Below, piece by piece: positions 26,457 to 35,661 of a DNA stretch of 64,000 bases. The translations under genes were made by a program, and so were the position numbers. Position 1 is the first letter of the stretch. The number at the start of each line of letters is the position of its first letter. Below the pieces are notes generated by a model. It was not told where the DNA came from, made no database searches, and worked only from the letters and a program-made list of their open reading frames with translations. This stretch comes from Oceanospirillum sp047518265 (GTDB lineage Bacteria; Pseudomonadota; Gammaproteobacteria; Pseudomonadales; Halomonadaceae), in contig JAKZRG010000022.1 of NCBI GenBank assembly GCA_047518265.1, forward strand, positions 1-64,000. The letters are read 5' to 3'.

Positions 26457-27557
26457 ATGTGGAATCGTGGCAAGCAAAAGATTCAAACTCTGGAGCAGCA
26501 GTTAGCAGACTTACAAAAAGAACAACAACGACTAAGTGCTGAAAATACAGCCCTACAAACAGAATTAAGCCAACTGAAAAACTCGTCCAGTAATAAAGAT
26601 GAGCTGCACCAGCTAAACACAAAGTTTCATCGGCTATGGGGCACAGGTCATGCGTCATTAAATGAGGTACGGGAAAAAGTCGCAGCTTCAGCACAACAAC
26701 TAGCAGACCAAAGCCTAGCCCTCAGAGATTCCAACGACTTGTTTGATCGCTGTCTAAGTCTCTTGCAGGCGATTAATATTCAAGCACAAGAAATTAGCGA
26801 ACAATCCAGCAGCACTCATAAAGAGGTGGCTGTATTAGACGATGCATCCGGTCGTATTTCTGAGTTTGTGAATATCATCCATACCATTTCTGAACAAACT
26901 AACTTACTAGCCTTGAATGCCGCCATTGAAGCGGCTCGTGCAGGTGAGCACGGCAGAGGTTTTGCCGTTGTAGCCGATGAAGTGCGTAGCTTGGCCCAAA
27001 GAGCCAGCAATGCTACTGCAGAAATCACCAGCCTAGTAGATGTTATTGAACAACAAACCAGTAAGACGGCTTCCAGTGCCAAATTGATGGATGAAGAATC
27101 CCATGAGATCAGCACCTCTGTCGCTCAGGCAGAAGAACTGATCAATGAAGTGGTCACTCTATCTCGCAATATGAAAAACACCATTGATAGCTCAACCACT
27201 TCTAGTTTTATTGAAACCGTAAAGCTGGATCATATCGTCTACAAAAATGAAGTTTACCAAGCCTATCTTGGTCTGAATAAAAAATCAGCCGGTGACTTTA
27301 CTGATCATAGCCAGTGTCGTTTAGGCCGCTGGTATTACGAGGGTGATGGTCGTAAACGCTACTCCAGTCTGAGAAATTTCTCTCAACTGGAAACGCCTCA
27401 TGCTGCGGTTCATAGAGCGGGGCAAGCGGCTGTAGAAACCGCGCAAGCCGGTGACTGTGAAGGCGCACTAGTACACCTGAAAGAGATGGAAGAACAGAGC
27501 GAAATTGTTGTGGATGTGCTGAATGCTATTGCCGACGAAGATAAAGCCCGTCAGTAG
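26457..27557 (+). CDS. Soluble chemoreceptor with C-terminal zinc-binding CZB domain
   Basis: A 366-residue cytoplasmic methyl-accepting protein. Residues 1-55 are a coiled coil, about 80-240 the signalling domain with the conserved tip 'SEQTNLLALNAAIEAARAGE', and about 255-366 a CZB domain with its zinc ligands visible ('KLDHIVYKNEVY', 'DHSQCRLGRWYY', 'ETPHAAVH'). CZB receptors sense zinc or oxidants such as hypochlorous acid. The start at ATG 26457 has TGGAG 8 nt upstream; a TTG at 26421 is rejected. It has no membrane segment. A MITE-like element lies in its upstream region. Confidence 0.88.
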   Translation: MWNRGKQKIQTLEQQLADLQKEQQRLSAENTALQTELSQLKNSSSNKDELHQLNTKFHRLWGTGHASLNEVREKVAASAQQLADQSLALRDSNDLFDRCLSLLQAINIQAQEISEQSSSTHKEVAVLDDASGRISEFVNIIHTISEQTNLLALNAAIEAARAGEHGRGFAVVADEVRSLAQRASNATAEITSLVDVIEQQTSKTASSAKLMDEESHEISTSVAQAEELINEVVTLSRNMKNTIDSSTTSSFIETVKLDHIVYKNEVYQAYLGLNKKSAGDFTDHSQCRLGRWYYEGDGRKRYSSLRNFSQLETPHAAVHRAGQAAVETAQAGDCEGALVHLKEMEEQSEIVVDVLNAIADEDKARQ

Positions 27558-27603
27558 ATTCGATTTACCTTCTCAAGATAACTAAATCCTTAATCACTCA
27601 TGA

Positions 27604-27627
27604 CCCAGTGACTAAAAAGTCACTGGG
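27604..27627 (+). terminator. Hairpin after chemoreceptor gene
   Basis: CCCAGTGACT and AGTCACTGGG form a perfect 10-bp stem with an AAAA loop. The T tract is poor (AATAATTT), but its place between convergent genes fits a terminator. Confidence 0.65.
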
Positions 27628-27708
27628 AATAATTTAAAACGGTTAATACAATCCATTAGTAGATAGGCTATTAGCAAGAGGCTATTTAGAGAGAAGCTAT
27701 TTATGCGG

Positions 27709-28029
27709 TTATTTAAACCGAACGGCGGTTCCGCTGACACTCACCATCATCATAGCCCCTTTAGCACCGACGACTTCATAATCAATATCAATACCGACAA
27801 TCGCATCAGCTCCTAAAGCCGCCGCTTGATTTTCCATCTCATCAAAGGCAATACGACGGGCTTTGCCCATCTCATTTTCATAGGCTCCAGAGCGCCCACC
27901 GACAATATCTCTCACCGCACCAAAAATATCTTTAAAGATATTGGCCCCTAAGATTGCCTCACCCACGACAACATCCAGATATTGATCCACCTGCTTGCCA
28001 TCCACTGAAGGCGTTGTTGTTTTCAGCAT
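27709..28029 (-). CDS. YbjQ/UPF0145 (DUF74) family protein
   Basis: A 106-residue protein with the family landmarks 'GEAILGANIFKDIFGAVRDIVGGRSGAYE', here in two parts: 'VVGEAILGANIFKD' and 'DIVGGRSGAYE', plus 'ALGADAIVGIDIDYE'. The family forms pentameric rings and is sometimes called heavy-metal binding, but its function is unproven. It is divergent from the SMC operon and shares its upstream region. Confidence 0.88.
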   Translation of the reverse strand: MLKTTTPSVDGKQVDQYLDVVVGEAILGANIFKDIFGAVRDIVGGRSGAYENEMGKARRIAFDEMENQAAALGADAIVGIDIDYEVVGAKGAMMMVSVSGTAVRFK

Positions 28030-28070
28030 TTTGTCTGTCCTTATTTAAATGTATGTCTAAGTATTTTTTA

Positions 28071-28090
28071 AGCTGTCTATGCGAACAGTA
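28071..28090 (+). promoter_or_regulatory. LexA-like palindrome in the SMC operon promoter
   Basis: The sequence holds CTGT-N8-ACAG exactly (28073-28088) followed by TA, as in SOS boxes, though its centre (CTATGCGA) is less AT-rich than usual. It overlaps the -35 region of the promoter whose TATAAT is at 28103-28108. One such match is expected by chance in a window this size, so position is the main support. Confidence 0.4.
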
Positions 28091-28102
28091 TTTTCCCTGA
28101 AA

Positions 28103-28108
28103 TATAAT
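28103..28108 (+). promoter_or_regulatory. Candidate -10 element of SMC operon
   Basis: A perfect TATAAT, 154 nt before the first SMC-operon gene. The -35 region would be about TGCGAA (28080-28085), inside the LexA-like palindrome. Confidence 0.45.
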
Positions 28109-28261
28109 ACGTTTGTGGCATAATAGTCCCCTTTGATCAGGGCAGAAAACATCCTGTCCACTATAGGCTATAGCTTCTGAACCCAGAGGCTTTTATTTTG
28201 TTCCAGAGATCTCTGAATATTCTGCTATGACGTCTAATTTACCTGCCTCAGGGATAACCTT

Positions 28262-29656
28262 ATGACACCCTGGACGAATCTACTGATTACCACGGTTCGC
28301 TTGTTGGATCTTCACGACAGCAATCACGAACCTCGTTCATCCCATATTCGAGTAGCGCAAACAGCCCGACCCGGTCTGAAAGATGGCTACTGGCTGGATA
28401 TGGCCTGCTTGCTATTGGACTATCTGCTAGAAGAAGACTTCCTCACCAATGGCAGTTTTATCAGTCATAGCCGTTGTTTAGGGTATGTCCGTGAATACTA
28501 CCCTGCTTGTAGTAGTGATGACCTTCAGTTTGTGATTAATACCCTGAGTACGCCCAGTGAGCTGTATTACATCAACCGGTTACCCGGTAGAACACAAGAC
28601 GATCATCAGGCCCCTATCGCCAGTACCAAACGTACTTCGCTGATAGAGAAACAAGCGCAAACCGGTCATATGCGTTTAACGGCGTCAGGTCGACAGGCCG
28701 TTAATCTGGCCGGACAGGTTGAAGATCTACTCTATAGCGAATACGATGCAGCCAAAGCGCTTACCGCCATTACCCGTGGTGACTATGGTCGGGTACCGGA
28801 TATCTGTAACACTATTTTGTTGGCTATTCGGGGTTTGACTCAAGAGATACGTGAGATCAGGGAAAACCCGACTCGTGAGAGTAAACTCGTGGCCTTTCAG
28901 GAGCATCAGCGTCATTACCACAATGCCTTGAACAGTATTCAGCGTACTATTTTGGATTGCCGTGCCCAGTTGATGTTACCAGAGCAGCAAAGGCGTTTTG
29001 AACAATGGCAAGAGCAAAACCATCAAGAGTGGGATTTGCTAATGCTGACCCAGAGCTTGAATAGGGTAATGAATGCCATAGAAAACCTTAGCCGTCGTCT
29101 TACTGAACTCCTGACCGATATTGCCGATGGCCGTATTCGCAGCATGGGCGTGATCGATTTCAGTCAACTGGCCCAGGATATTGCCCTTAAACCACCGGTG
29201 CAGGCACTCACAGATGCCGTAGCACAACGTTGCATGCCCTTTTCGATCCAGACCATGTTCCCGTCACCCAATGATTTCACCAGTAATCTGCTGGATCAGC
29301 GCAGTGAACGCAGTGAAGAGTCTCTGGTCTTTGATAGCTTTGATAACGACGAATACCACGACACGGCTCTGCATACCTTCTTGCAGCACAGATCGGACAT
29401 TATTTGTCAGCACCTTGCCGAGAAGCCTCTCACTCTATCGGAAGCCTTAGAACAAGGCTGGCATGAAATTAATGGCGAAGATTTTCTTCCTCAATTGTTA
29501 AATATGTATGTGGACCCAGAACAGCTACAGGACAATCTAACGGTTGCAATCGATCCGGCTCAAACACTGGAAATCACCTTACCCGATGGCCGCAAGCTAA
29601 AAGGCGACAACCCTATTTTGATCTTACGACAACCTCTCGCCCAGGATTATCAGTAG
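28262..29656 (+). CDS. MukF/MksF-like kleisin subunit of an SMC complex
   Basis: A 464-residue protein, close to MukF in length (about 440). The N-terminal part looks like winged-helix DNA-binding/dimer domains ('GYWLDMACLLLDYLLEEDF', 'MRLTASGRQAV'). It continues with the helical linker region ('LYSEYDAAKALTAITRGDYG', 'ESKLVAFQEHQRHYHNALN'), similar in layout to MukF/MksF, and a C-terminal part ending with 'LTLSEALEQGWHEI'. Kleisins bridge the two heads of an SMC dimer. It is the first gene of a three-gene operon in the usual order kleisin-KITE-SMC; the next gene starts after one base. The assignment rests on pattern and operon order, not on a database match. Confidence 0.72.
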   Translation: MTPWTNLLITTVRLLDLHDSNHEPRSSHIRVAQTARPGLKDGYWLDMACLLLDYLLEEDFLTNGSFISHSRCLGYVREYYPACSSDDLQFVINTLSTPSELYYINRLPGRTQDDHQAPIASTKRTSLIEKQAQTGHMRLTASGRQAVNLAGQVEDLLYSEYDAAKALTAITRGDYGRVPDICNTILLAIRGLTQEIREIRENPTRESKLVAFQEHQRHYHNALNSIQRTILDCRAQLMLPEQQRRFEQWQEQNHQEWDLLMLTQSLNRVMNAIENLSRRLTELLTDIADGRIRSMGVIDFSQLAQDIALKPPVQALTDAVAQRCMPFSIQTMFPSPNDFTSNLLDQRSERSEESLVFDSFDNDEYHDTALHTFLQHRSDIICQHLAEKPLTLSEALEQGWHEINGEDFLPQLLNMYVDPEQLQDNLTVAIDPAQTLEITLPDGRKLKGDNPILILRQPLAQDYQ

Positions 29657-29657
29657 A

Positions 29658-30719
29658 ATGAATATGAGTGAAATGGGCGAAGTGTACGCCTACCTATTAC
29701 GTTACCGTATGGCAGAAAGTCGCCCCAATAATCGTAACCGTCGTGCGACCCGTGCCGGTTTAATCTCCGAGCGTGATGTCTGTGCTACGTTGGCCCAAGC
29801 CAGTGAAGAAGAGATCAGCCAATTACGTCAGTTTTTGAACGGTCAGGGTCTACAGTTGGTCTTTGTTGAAGCCGCCGATTATCCCGGAATTTCGGCCGGT
29901 GGCCGAATGTATCTGCTTCAGCGTTTACCGGAATCTGATCTGCCTGCTCTGTTCAGTCAGCAACCTGTCTATACCAGTATGCGCCTACGTCAGGAGAGCC
30001 AAGAAGAGATTGCTCTTTGGTTCCTGCACCTCTGGTTACTACTGATGGGATTGCTCTATACCCGTAATAACCGCTCCTTAACGGATGTCAGTCAATATCA
30101 AGAAGCCGTTGTTACACTGCAAGAACTGGTCACGGCCATGCGCCAACATATCGAACAATTGCGTCAAAACGGTGCCTTGGGATCAAAAGCCTCCCCCGCT
30201 ATTCGAGCGTTAATTGACGAAAAAGGCGAAGACATTCCCCGCCGTGTACGTGTTTTTGTGGAGTTAATGGAACAAGCCGGTCACCTGCAACGTTGCAATG
30301 ACAAAACCGACCCTGATGCAGATAACAATCCTCAACCCATCAATACTCTGCAAGCCAGTTATCAACAAACTTTGTTGGGCGCACTGGAAGCAGAGCAAAT
30401 AGGTCTGCACCACCTGCATCATCTGTTAAATGATTTGAATCAGCCAGAAACAGAGCAAGCTATCGATAACCCGGTTGATACAGAGTCGGCTTTAGACGAA
30501 AACGACGTAGCAAATTCTTCCCAGCAAACAGATATAGCGGAAGAAACAACGTCCACAGGAAAAACAGAGGAAATAATAGAACAGATTGAAGACCCTCAGG
30601 TTAACTTTGAGAATGATCTATTTTCTGCGCCTACTGAATCCAGCAGTGTCGAAACAAAAACTGAAACCAAACCCAAAATAGAGCAAACCACCAAAAGCGA
30701 TCAACAGGAGAGCCACTAA
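29658..30719 (+). CDS. MukE/MksE-like (KITE) subunit with long acidic tail
   Basis: A 353-residue protein. Residues 1-235 are compact and helical, with a likely winged-helix part ('RATRAGLISERDVCATLAQA') and 'RRVRVFVELMEQAGHLQR', consistent with the KITE subunit of Muk/Mks complexes (MukE is about 234 residues). Residues about 245-353 are a low-complexity acidic Glu/Thr/Ser/Asp tail that looks disordered and is not typical of MukE. It begins 2 nt after the kleisin stop, and its own stop is directly followed by the SMC ATG, so translation of all three is coupled. Family call is inferred mainly from operon position. Confidence 0.65.
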   Translation: MNMSEMGEVYAYLLRYRMAESRPNNRNRRATRAGLISERDVCATLAQASEEEISQLRQFLNGQGLQLVFVEAADYPGISAGGRMYLLQRLPESDLPALFSQQPVYTSMRLRQESQEEIALWFLHLWLLLMGLLYTRNNRSLTDVSQYQEAVVTLQELVTAMRQHIEQLRQNGALGSKASPAIRALIDEKGEDIPRRVRVFVELMEQAGHLQRCNDKTDPDADNNPQPINTLQASYQQTLLGALEAEQIGLHHLHHLLNDLNQPETEQAIDNPVDTESALDENDVANSSQQTDIAEETTSTGKTEEIIEQIEDPQVNFENDLFSAPTESSSVETKTETKPKIEQTTKSDQQESH

Positions 30720-33700
30720 ATGTCAGTGATCAATCGCATTGAGATCGCCAACCTGTTGAACAAACACGGTGATGTGGCCAGCCCTTGGGAACCCAAGATG
30801 CGCCATCTACTGCTGAACTTGCACGGCCAATCCACCGCCATCAGCATGGAAAATGGTTTTGGTAAAACCACATTAAGTGATGCCCTGATTGGCATGCTAT
30901 CCCGTGACCGAAAATTGATGTCCACCAGTCGCCGTAAGATGAGCCCGTCCCGTGTACAGGGACAAGAGCGACCTTGGAGTCATATCCGAGTAGAGTTTCG
31001 TAGCCATACGGGTAAAGAAGAGAATCAAGACGATCTGTTAGCCCAAGCCGGTGAAGAAGTCTCCGGTGAAGACTGGGTCTTTGGCATGTATGGTCACTGC
31101 GATGGTGACGGCCACTTTTATTATTATCAAGGCCGTTTGGAAGATTGCCGAGTTACAGATACCAGCTTAGACGGCAAAGTACGCCTATACAGCAACCGAG
31201 ACTTTCTTAATGCGGCTCGTGCCTTGCGTGTGATTCGCCCCGGTACACGAGATGAATGGTTAGAATCCATTAGCCGTCATATCAGCCGTAAAGAACTGGA
31301 ACAGCTGGCCAGTTTCCAGAAAGAAGGTGGTGCGGATAAGAGCCAGATCTTTAACGCCATTCGCCCTCGTCCCGGTGAAAAACCGGATCAAGCCTTTTTC
31401 TATGAGGTACTGGCACCACAAATTCTGGCCGGAGCCACTCAGGGCGAAACCGACGAAGGTGAAGAGTTTATTGAAGAGGTGATTATTAACTCGGGACAAA
31501 AAGTCTCTGAACTGCGTCACCGTATTAATGCTGCCGAGCAGGATCAGCAAAGAGCCGAAAAAAAAGTCACCCAGCTACATGGCTTAAATGAGAAAGCCGC
31601 TGAGTTGCAAGAAGCCCGTAGCGAGCTAAGCCAACAGCAAGCCAAGATGGCTACCAGCCGAGATACCCTATTACATATTGCTCAGGCTCCCCTGCCCGGT
31701 ATTCCGGTGAGCAGTGAAAATATCGAACAACAGCACCCGGCACTGGCCTTTGCGTTATTACCGGGACAAACCGAGCCCGTAGTGGCCGGTAGCCTGATCG
31801 CCAAGCTGTTATCGGTGACCTTAGCTCGCGCCCAAGCCTATATGGATCAATCTGGCTTTAGCGGCAACCCTACTCGTCGTTTGCTGCATCACCCTGCTGC
31901 TCGTTGGGTGGGTGATCGTAAGGTGAATACCTATCCTCTGGAGAAAACCCGTCAGCTCATAGCCGACAGCCATAACTTTGAGGATGATGCTGCACGACTG
32001 GAAGCCCTACAAACCCTAGAAGATGCCTGTGACACCTTCTTGGACTGGGACAGTAATCAGGCAAGAGAGGACTTCCTAGCGGATCAGCTGTTTTTGAATA
32101 ACAGTTTGCAAGAGCTAACGGATAGCGAAAATCGCTTAGAGCAACATGAGCAAGAGAAAGAGTCTCTGGCCAGCCGTTCCCAAGCCTTTATCGATAACCA
32201 AAGCTACTATCGGGATGCCCTAAGCGAAGGCCTATTCAGTGAACAAGAACTGGAAAGCCCAGAGCTAACAGAACAAAGCTGTGCCAAAGAAGCGGAACAG
32301 GCACAACAGCGACTGAGCGAACACCAACGTAAAACCGGACAACTGGAACAAGCAGAACAGTGGTGGCAAACCTTTAGTGATTTGCACCCTAATAATGCAC
32401 CTCAGGACTTATTAGCTGAAAAAGAAGCCCGACATCAGGAACTGATGGCAAATCAACAGCAGCTTGAAGAAAGCCTGCAACAGCAAAATAGCGATATTCA
32501 ACGGTTACAACAAACCTTGGCTCAGGAGCAGCAACAGCAGCACCGTTTGGAAACCGAGCTTAATCAACTGGAACAAAACCGCACCGCATACGACGCCTTC
32601 TGCCAACAACACCCAGAACAGTCACCGGCCGGTTTTATTCAGCGTATTCAACAGGAATATCAAACCCTACAAGCTCAAAAACAACCGGCTGAACAGGCTC
32701 TAAATGATGCTCGTCAGCAACTCAAACAACTGCAACCTTTGGCTCTGCAACGGGATCGTTTCCAACAACTGTTTGCGGATGCCAAACCTGTCGGTTTAAA
32801 AGAAGAACTGCTCAATACTGAACGCAGTCTGCAACAACAGCTGGAACAACTGAATAGCGAAGAGAGGCAATACACCGCACTCAACCAAGCTTGGCTGACC
32901 TATCGCCAACAAAACTCGGATAAAACACCAAAGCAGTGGCTGAGCTTTGCTCAACAGCGTTACCCGGCGGTGCTAACAGAGCTGGAACAAACCCGTAAGG
33001 AACTGCCTCGTCTGGAGCATTACTTACAGCATCTAGACACTAACCCTCTGGCGGCCAGCGAGCAGGAGCAAAAAGCTCTGGCGCTGCTGCAACAGGAAGG
33101 CTTTACGGTGCAACCTCTTCATTCCAGCTTGTCTGAGATTGCTGCGGGTTCACAAACATCCGACAACCACCAAGCACAAAAACAACGCTGGCTCACTCAA
33201 GCGGCCGCCTTTTTGTTTGCACCTGTATTACCGGATAACGAACAAGCCGCACGAGCCATTAAACTGCTACTGCAAAAACAGTTTCATCTACCGGTTTTCA
33301 GTCAAAGTGAACTGGAGGACTGCGCTAGAGACAACCGGGATATTTTAGGTTCTGTACAAGGCTGCGAGACTCTGGCCGTAAAAGCCGCCACCGATCCCGA
33401 TAGCATCAATCAGCTACGAGAGCAGGTACAGGAGAGAATCGAGCGGCTTCAGGAACAGCAGGAACAACGGATACTGGAACAGCAGCTATACGATCCTTAC
33501 GGTGAATCCTTTGCTACTGTAGAACAAGCCGCTAAAGCCGTTGCTGACAATGCAGAAAAGCGCTTACAAGCCGTTGAGCAACAACTAACGGAGATAGAAG
33601 CCGAGCAAGCACTCTTACAGCAACAGATTAAACCTGATGCACTGGCCACTATCAGTGACTACCAGCACTATCTTGAGCTGGGTGGCGATACCTGCCTGAC

Positions 33701-35606
33701 GGAAGCCCTTGAGACGATTAAAGAACAGGAACTGATACTCCAACCTCTTTCTCCTCGTATTTTAGAGCTGGAACAGGTGCTGCATCAATCACAACGCCAA
33801 GCGTTAGAAGCGGAAAACTACGTGCAAGCCGGTGGTGAACAGCACTATCAAACCTTACAGAACCAGCAAGCGGCCAATAGCCTAAAACTTGCTCAACTGG
33901 AAGAACAGCAGAACCAACAGAGTGAGAAACAGGAGCAGCAACAGAAGCAACTGCAGACCATTCAGCGCCAATTACAACAGATCTTCGCCGATGGTGAACA
34001 GGCACGCCTACAGCGCCTAAGCCAATATCTCAATTCCGGCGAACAGTTGTTTATGGCCGAGCGCCAGCACAATGAACAGCAACTGCTTAACGCCCAAGAG
34101 AGAGCCACCCGCCGGGTACGCTGGAACTTCCAACGCATCAGGGAATATCTGGCCTTGCGGGGGGACAGTGATAATGATCAGGGGCTGGATAAAAATCTGG
34201 CAACACTGGATCAAATCATCCGCCAGTTAAAACAGGATAGAAAAGAGCTGCAACAACGTATCGAACAGCTCAGAAACAGTATCAGTCAATCAGAACAGGT
34301 GATGAAACTTACCGACGAGCTGGCAATGGAATGGTTGGAACAACTACGTGAGCTGGAATTTAATGCCGCGCATATTATTCCTCTGACTGACAATATTGAA
34401 GATAGCGAGCTCTATCAGCTGTTCAACCAATATCAGCAGCAATACCAACAAGAAGACAGCGACCTAGATGCCCTGAGTATCCTACAAGCTCGTCTGATTG
34501 AACGCCTGAGAGATGAACAGCTGAACGAAAGAGGCAAAGACCTGACCCGTCAGGAGAAGTTGATCCAGCAACTGCACGACCAACTGACCAAGCAGTTAAA
34601 GCAAGCGCTAACAGAAACCAAGCTATTCAACGCCACAGAAAAAGCTCGCTTAACCGCACTGGAAAACTTTGAAGATCAGGCGATTACCGACCTTCAAGCT
34701 CTGGAAGTCACCCTACAGAGCCAATTACAGCAGCACCTTAGTCGAGTAGAACAGCTGAAAGATTCCCAAAATCAGGTGGAAGCCGGTCTGCAGGAACGCC
34801 TCAGCCGTATCATTGCCGATGCAGCCGGTAACTTACAGATTCTAAAACGTGTGGTTCGCAGCCATGGCAGCGTTGAAGGCGCCCATTTTGATATTCAAGC
34901 GGAAGTGATTGCCGAAACGGTTATTCAAGAGATGGTTGCAGGCCTACTCAGTGAAATTGAAACTCACCAAGAGGTCAGCCGTAAACGCCAACAACAGAAC
35001 CCGGAAAGCTACAGCGAAGAGAAACAGCAAAAAGAACTGCAAGAGCTGATTCGCCGCCGTATCTACCGTTCCCTGTTCCGTAATATCATCATCCGCCTAC
35101 GTCATACCGCTATTCGCGCACACGGCCGCTTATTTAGCCTTAACGAACAGATGAGTGAAGGACAACGGGAAGCCGTCTCCCTCATGTGGTTGGTCAAACT
35201 GTCCGAATTTGCCATCGAACGAGATATGCGTCTCGTGGCCAGTCCAAAACGTAAACGGGAGCAAGCCAGCCGGGAAAGCGTGATCATTCTCGATGGTCTA
35301 TTCAGTAAGCTCTCCCATAAAAAGCTGATTGAAGACTCCTTGGAGTCCCTACGTAATACCCGTGGACGCTTCCAGATGATCGGCCTGATTCATAACCCCA
35401 ACTATGAAAACGACCCTAGCATCTTCCCAAGCTATCTGGTCGGCAGTGTTATTGGCGGCCGTAACGGCCAAGGAGGACATGTGATCGTACGGGATGGCAA
35501 ACCGGATCAAGCCAGCAACGACGAGCAGGCTGGAGAGGCTAGCGTCTTTCAGTTGCAGGTTTCTCGGCCTGAAAAGGATACAGAAGAGCAAGAAACAGGG
35601 AGTTGA
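30720..35606 (+). CDS. Very large MukB/MksB-like SMC ATPase with altered nucleotide motifs
   Basis: A 1628-residue protein, longer than E. coli MukB (1486) and much longer than usual MksB. An N-terminal head half carries a Walker A-like loop MENGFGKTT (residues 43-51). Long Gln/Glu-rich coiled coils (about 280-1350) surround a hinge-like part near 830-930. The C-terminal head half has a signature-like 'MSEGQREAVSLMW' (from residue 1478) and a Walker B 'SVIILDGLF' (Asp1525). Compared with SMC proteins, the first glycine of Walker A is Met, and the catalytic glutamate after the Walker B aspartate is Gly1526. It should form a DNA-loading ring with the two preceding proteins. No JetD-type nuclease gene follows, so a Wadjet plasmid-defence system is not supported. 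Confidence 0.75.
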   Translation: MSVINRIEIANLLNKHGDVASPWEPKMRHLLLNLHGQSTAISMENGFGKTTLSDALIGMLSRDRKLMSTSRRKMSPSRVQGQERPWSHIRVEFRSHTGKEENQDDLLAQAGEEVSGEDWVFGMYGHCDGDGHFYYYQGRLEDCRVTDTSLDGKVRLYSNRDFLNAARALRVIRPGTRDEWLESISRHISRKELEQLASFQKEGGADKSQIFNAIRPRPGEKPDQAFFYEVLAPQILAGATQGETDEGEEFIEEVIINSGQKVSELRHRINAAEQDQQRAEKKVTQLHGLNEKAAELQEARSELSQQQAKMATSRDTLLHIAQAPLPGIPVSSENIEQQHPALAFALLPGQTEPVVAGSLIAKLLSVTLARAQAYMDQSGFSGNPTRRLLHHPAARWVGDRKVNTYPLEKTRQLIADSHNFEDDAARLEALQTLEDACDTFLDWDSNQAREDFLADQLFLNNSLQELTDSENRLEQHEQEKESLASRSQAFIDNQSYYRDALSEGLFSEQELESPELTEQSCAKEAEQAQQRLSEHQRKTGQLEQAEQWWQTFSDLHPNNAPQDLLAEKEARHQELMANQQQLEESLQQQNSDIQRLQQTLAQEQQQQHRLETELNQLEQNRTAYDAFCQQHPEQSPAGFIQRIQQEYQTLQAQKQPAEQALNDARQQLKQLQPLALQRDRFQQLFADAKPVGLKEELLNTERSLQQQLEQLNSEERQYTALNQAWLTYRQQNSDKTPKQWLSFAQQRYPAVLTELEQTRKELPRLEHYLQHLDTNPLAASEQEQKALALLQQEGFTVQPLHSSLSEIAAGSQTSDNHQAQKQRWLTQAAAFLFAPVLPDNEQAARAIKLLLQKQFHLPVFSQSELEDCARDNRDILGSVQGCETLAVKAATDPDSINQLREQVQERIERLQEQQEQRILEQQLYDPYGESFATVEQAAKAVADNAEKRLQAVEQQLTEIEAEQALLQQQIKPDALATISDYQHYLELGGDTCLTEALETIKEQELILQPLSPRILELEQVLHQSQRQALEAENYVQAGGEQHYQTLQNQQAANSLKLAQLEEQQNQQSEKQEQQQKQLQTIQRQLQQIFADGEQARLQRLSQYLNSGEQLFMAERQHNEQQLLNAQERATRRVRWNFQRIREYLALRGDSDNDQGLDKNLATLDQIIRQLKQDRKELQQRIEQLRNSISQSEQVMKLTDELAMEWLEQLRELEFNAAHIIPLTDNIEDSELYQLFNQYQQQYQQEDSDLDALSILQARLIERLRDEQLNERGKDLTRQEKLIQQLHDQLTKQLKQALTETKLFNATEKARLTALENFEDQAITDLQALEVTLQSQLQQHLSRVEQLKDSQNQVEAGLQERLSRIIADAAGNLQILKRVVRSHGSVEGAHFDIQAEVIAETVIQEMVAGLLSEIETHQEVSRKRQQQNPESYSEEKQQKELQELIRRRIYRSLFRNIIIRLRHTAIRAHGRLFSLNEQMSEGQREAVSLMWLVKLSEFAIERDMRLVASPKRKREQASRESVIILDGLFSKLSHKKLIEDSLESLRNTRGRFQMIGLIHNPNYENDPSIFPSYLVGSVIGGRNGQGGHVIVRDGKPDQASNDEQAGEASVFQLQVSRPEKDTEEQETGS

Positions 35607-35661
35607 TGGGGTCGATAAATAGGGGCAGATAAAATCTGCCTCTATACTTTCAACGAGCAGT

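Noticed and set aside
28262..35606. Wadjet (JetABCD) plasmid-defence system
   Set aside because: JetA-C-like order is present, but no JetD gene is found; the next gene is a convergent DUF4214/YD protein.
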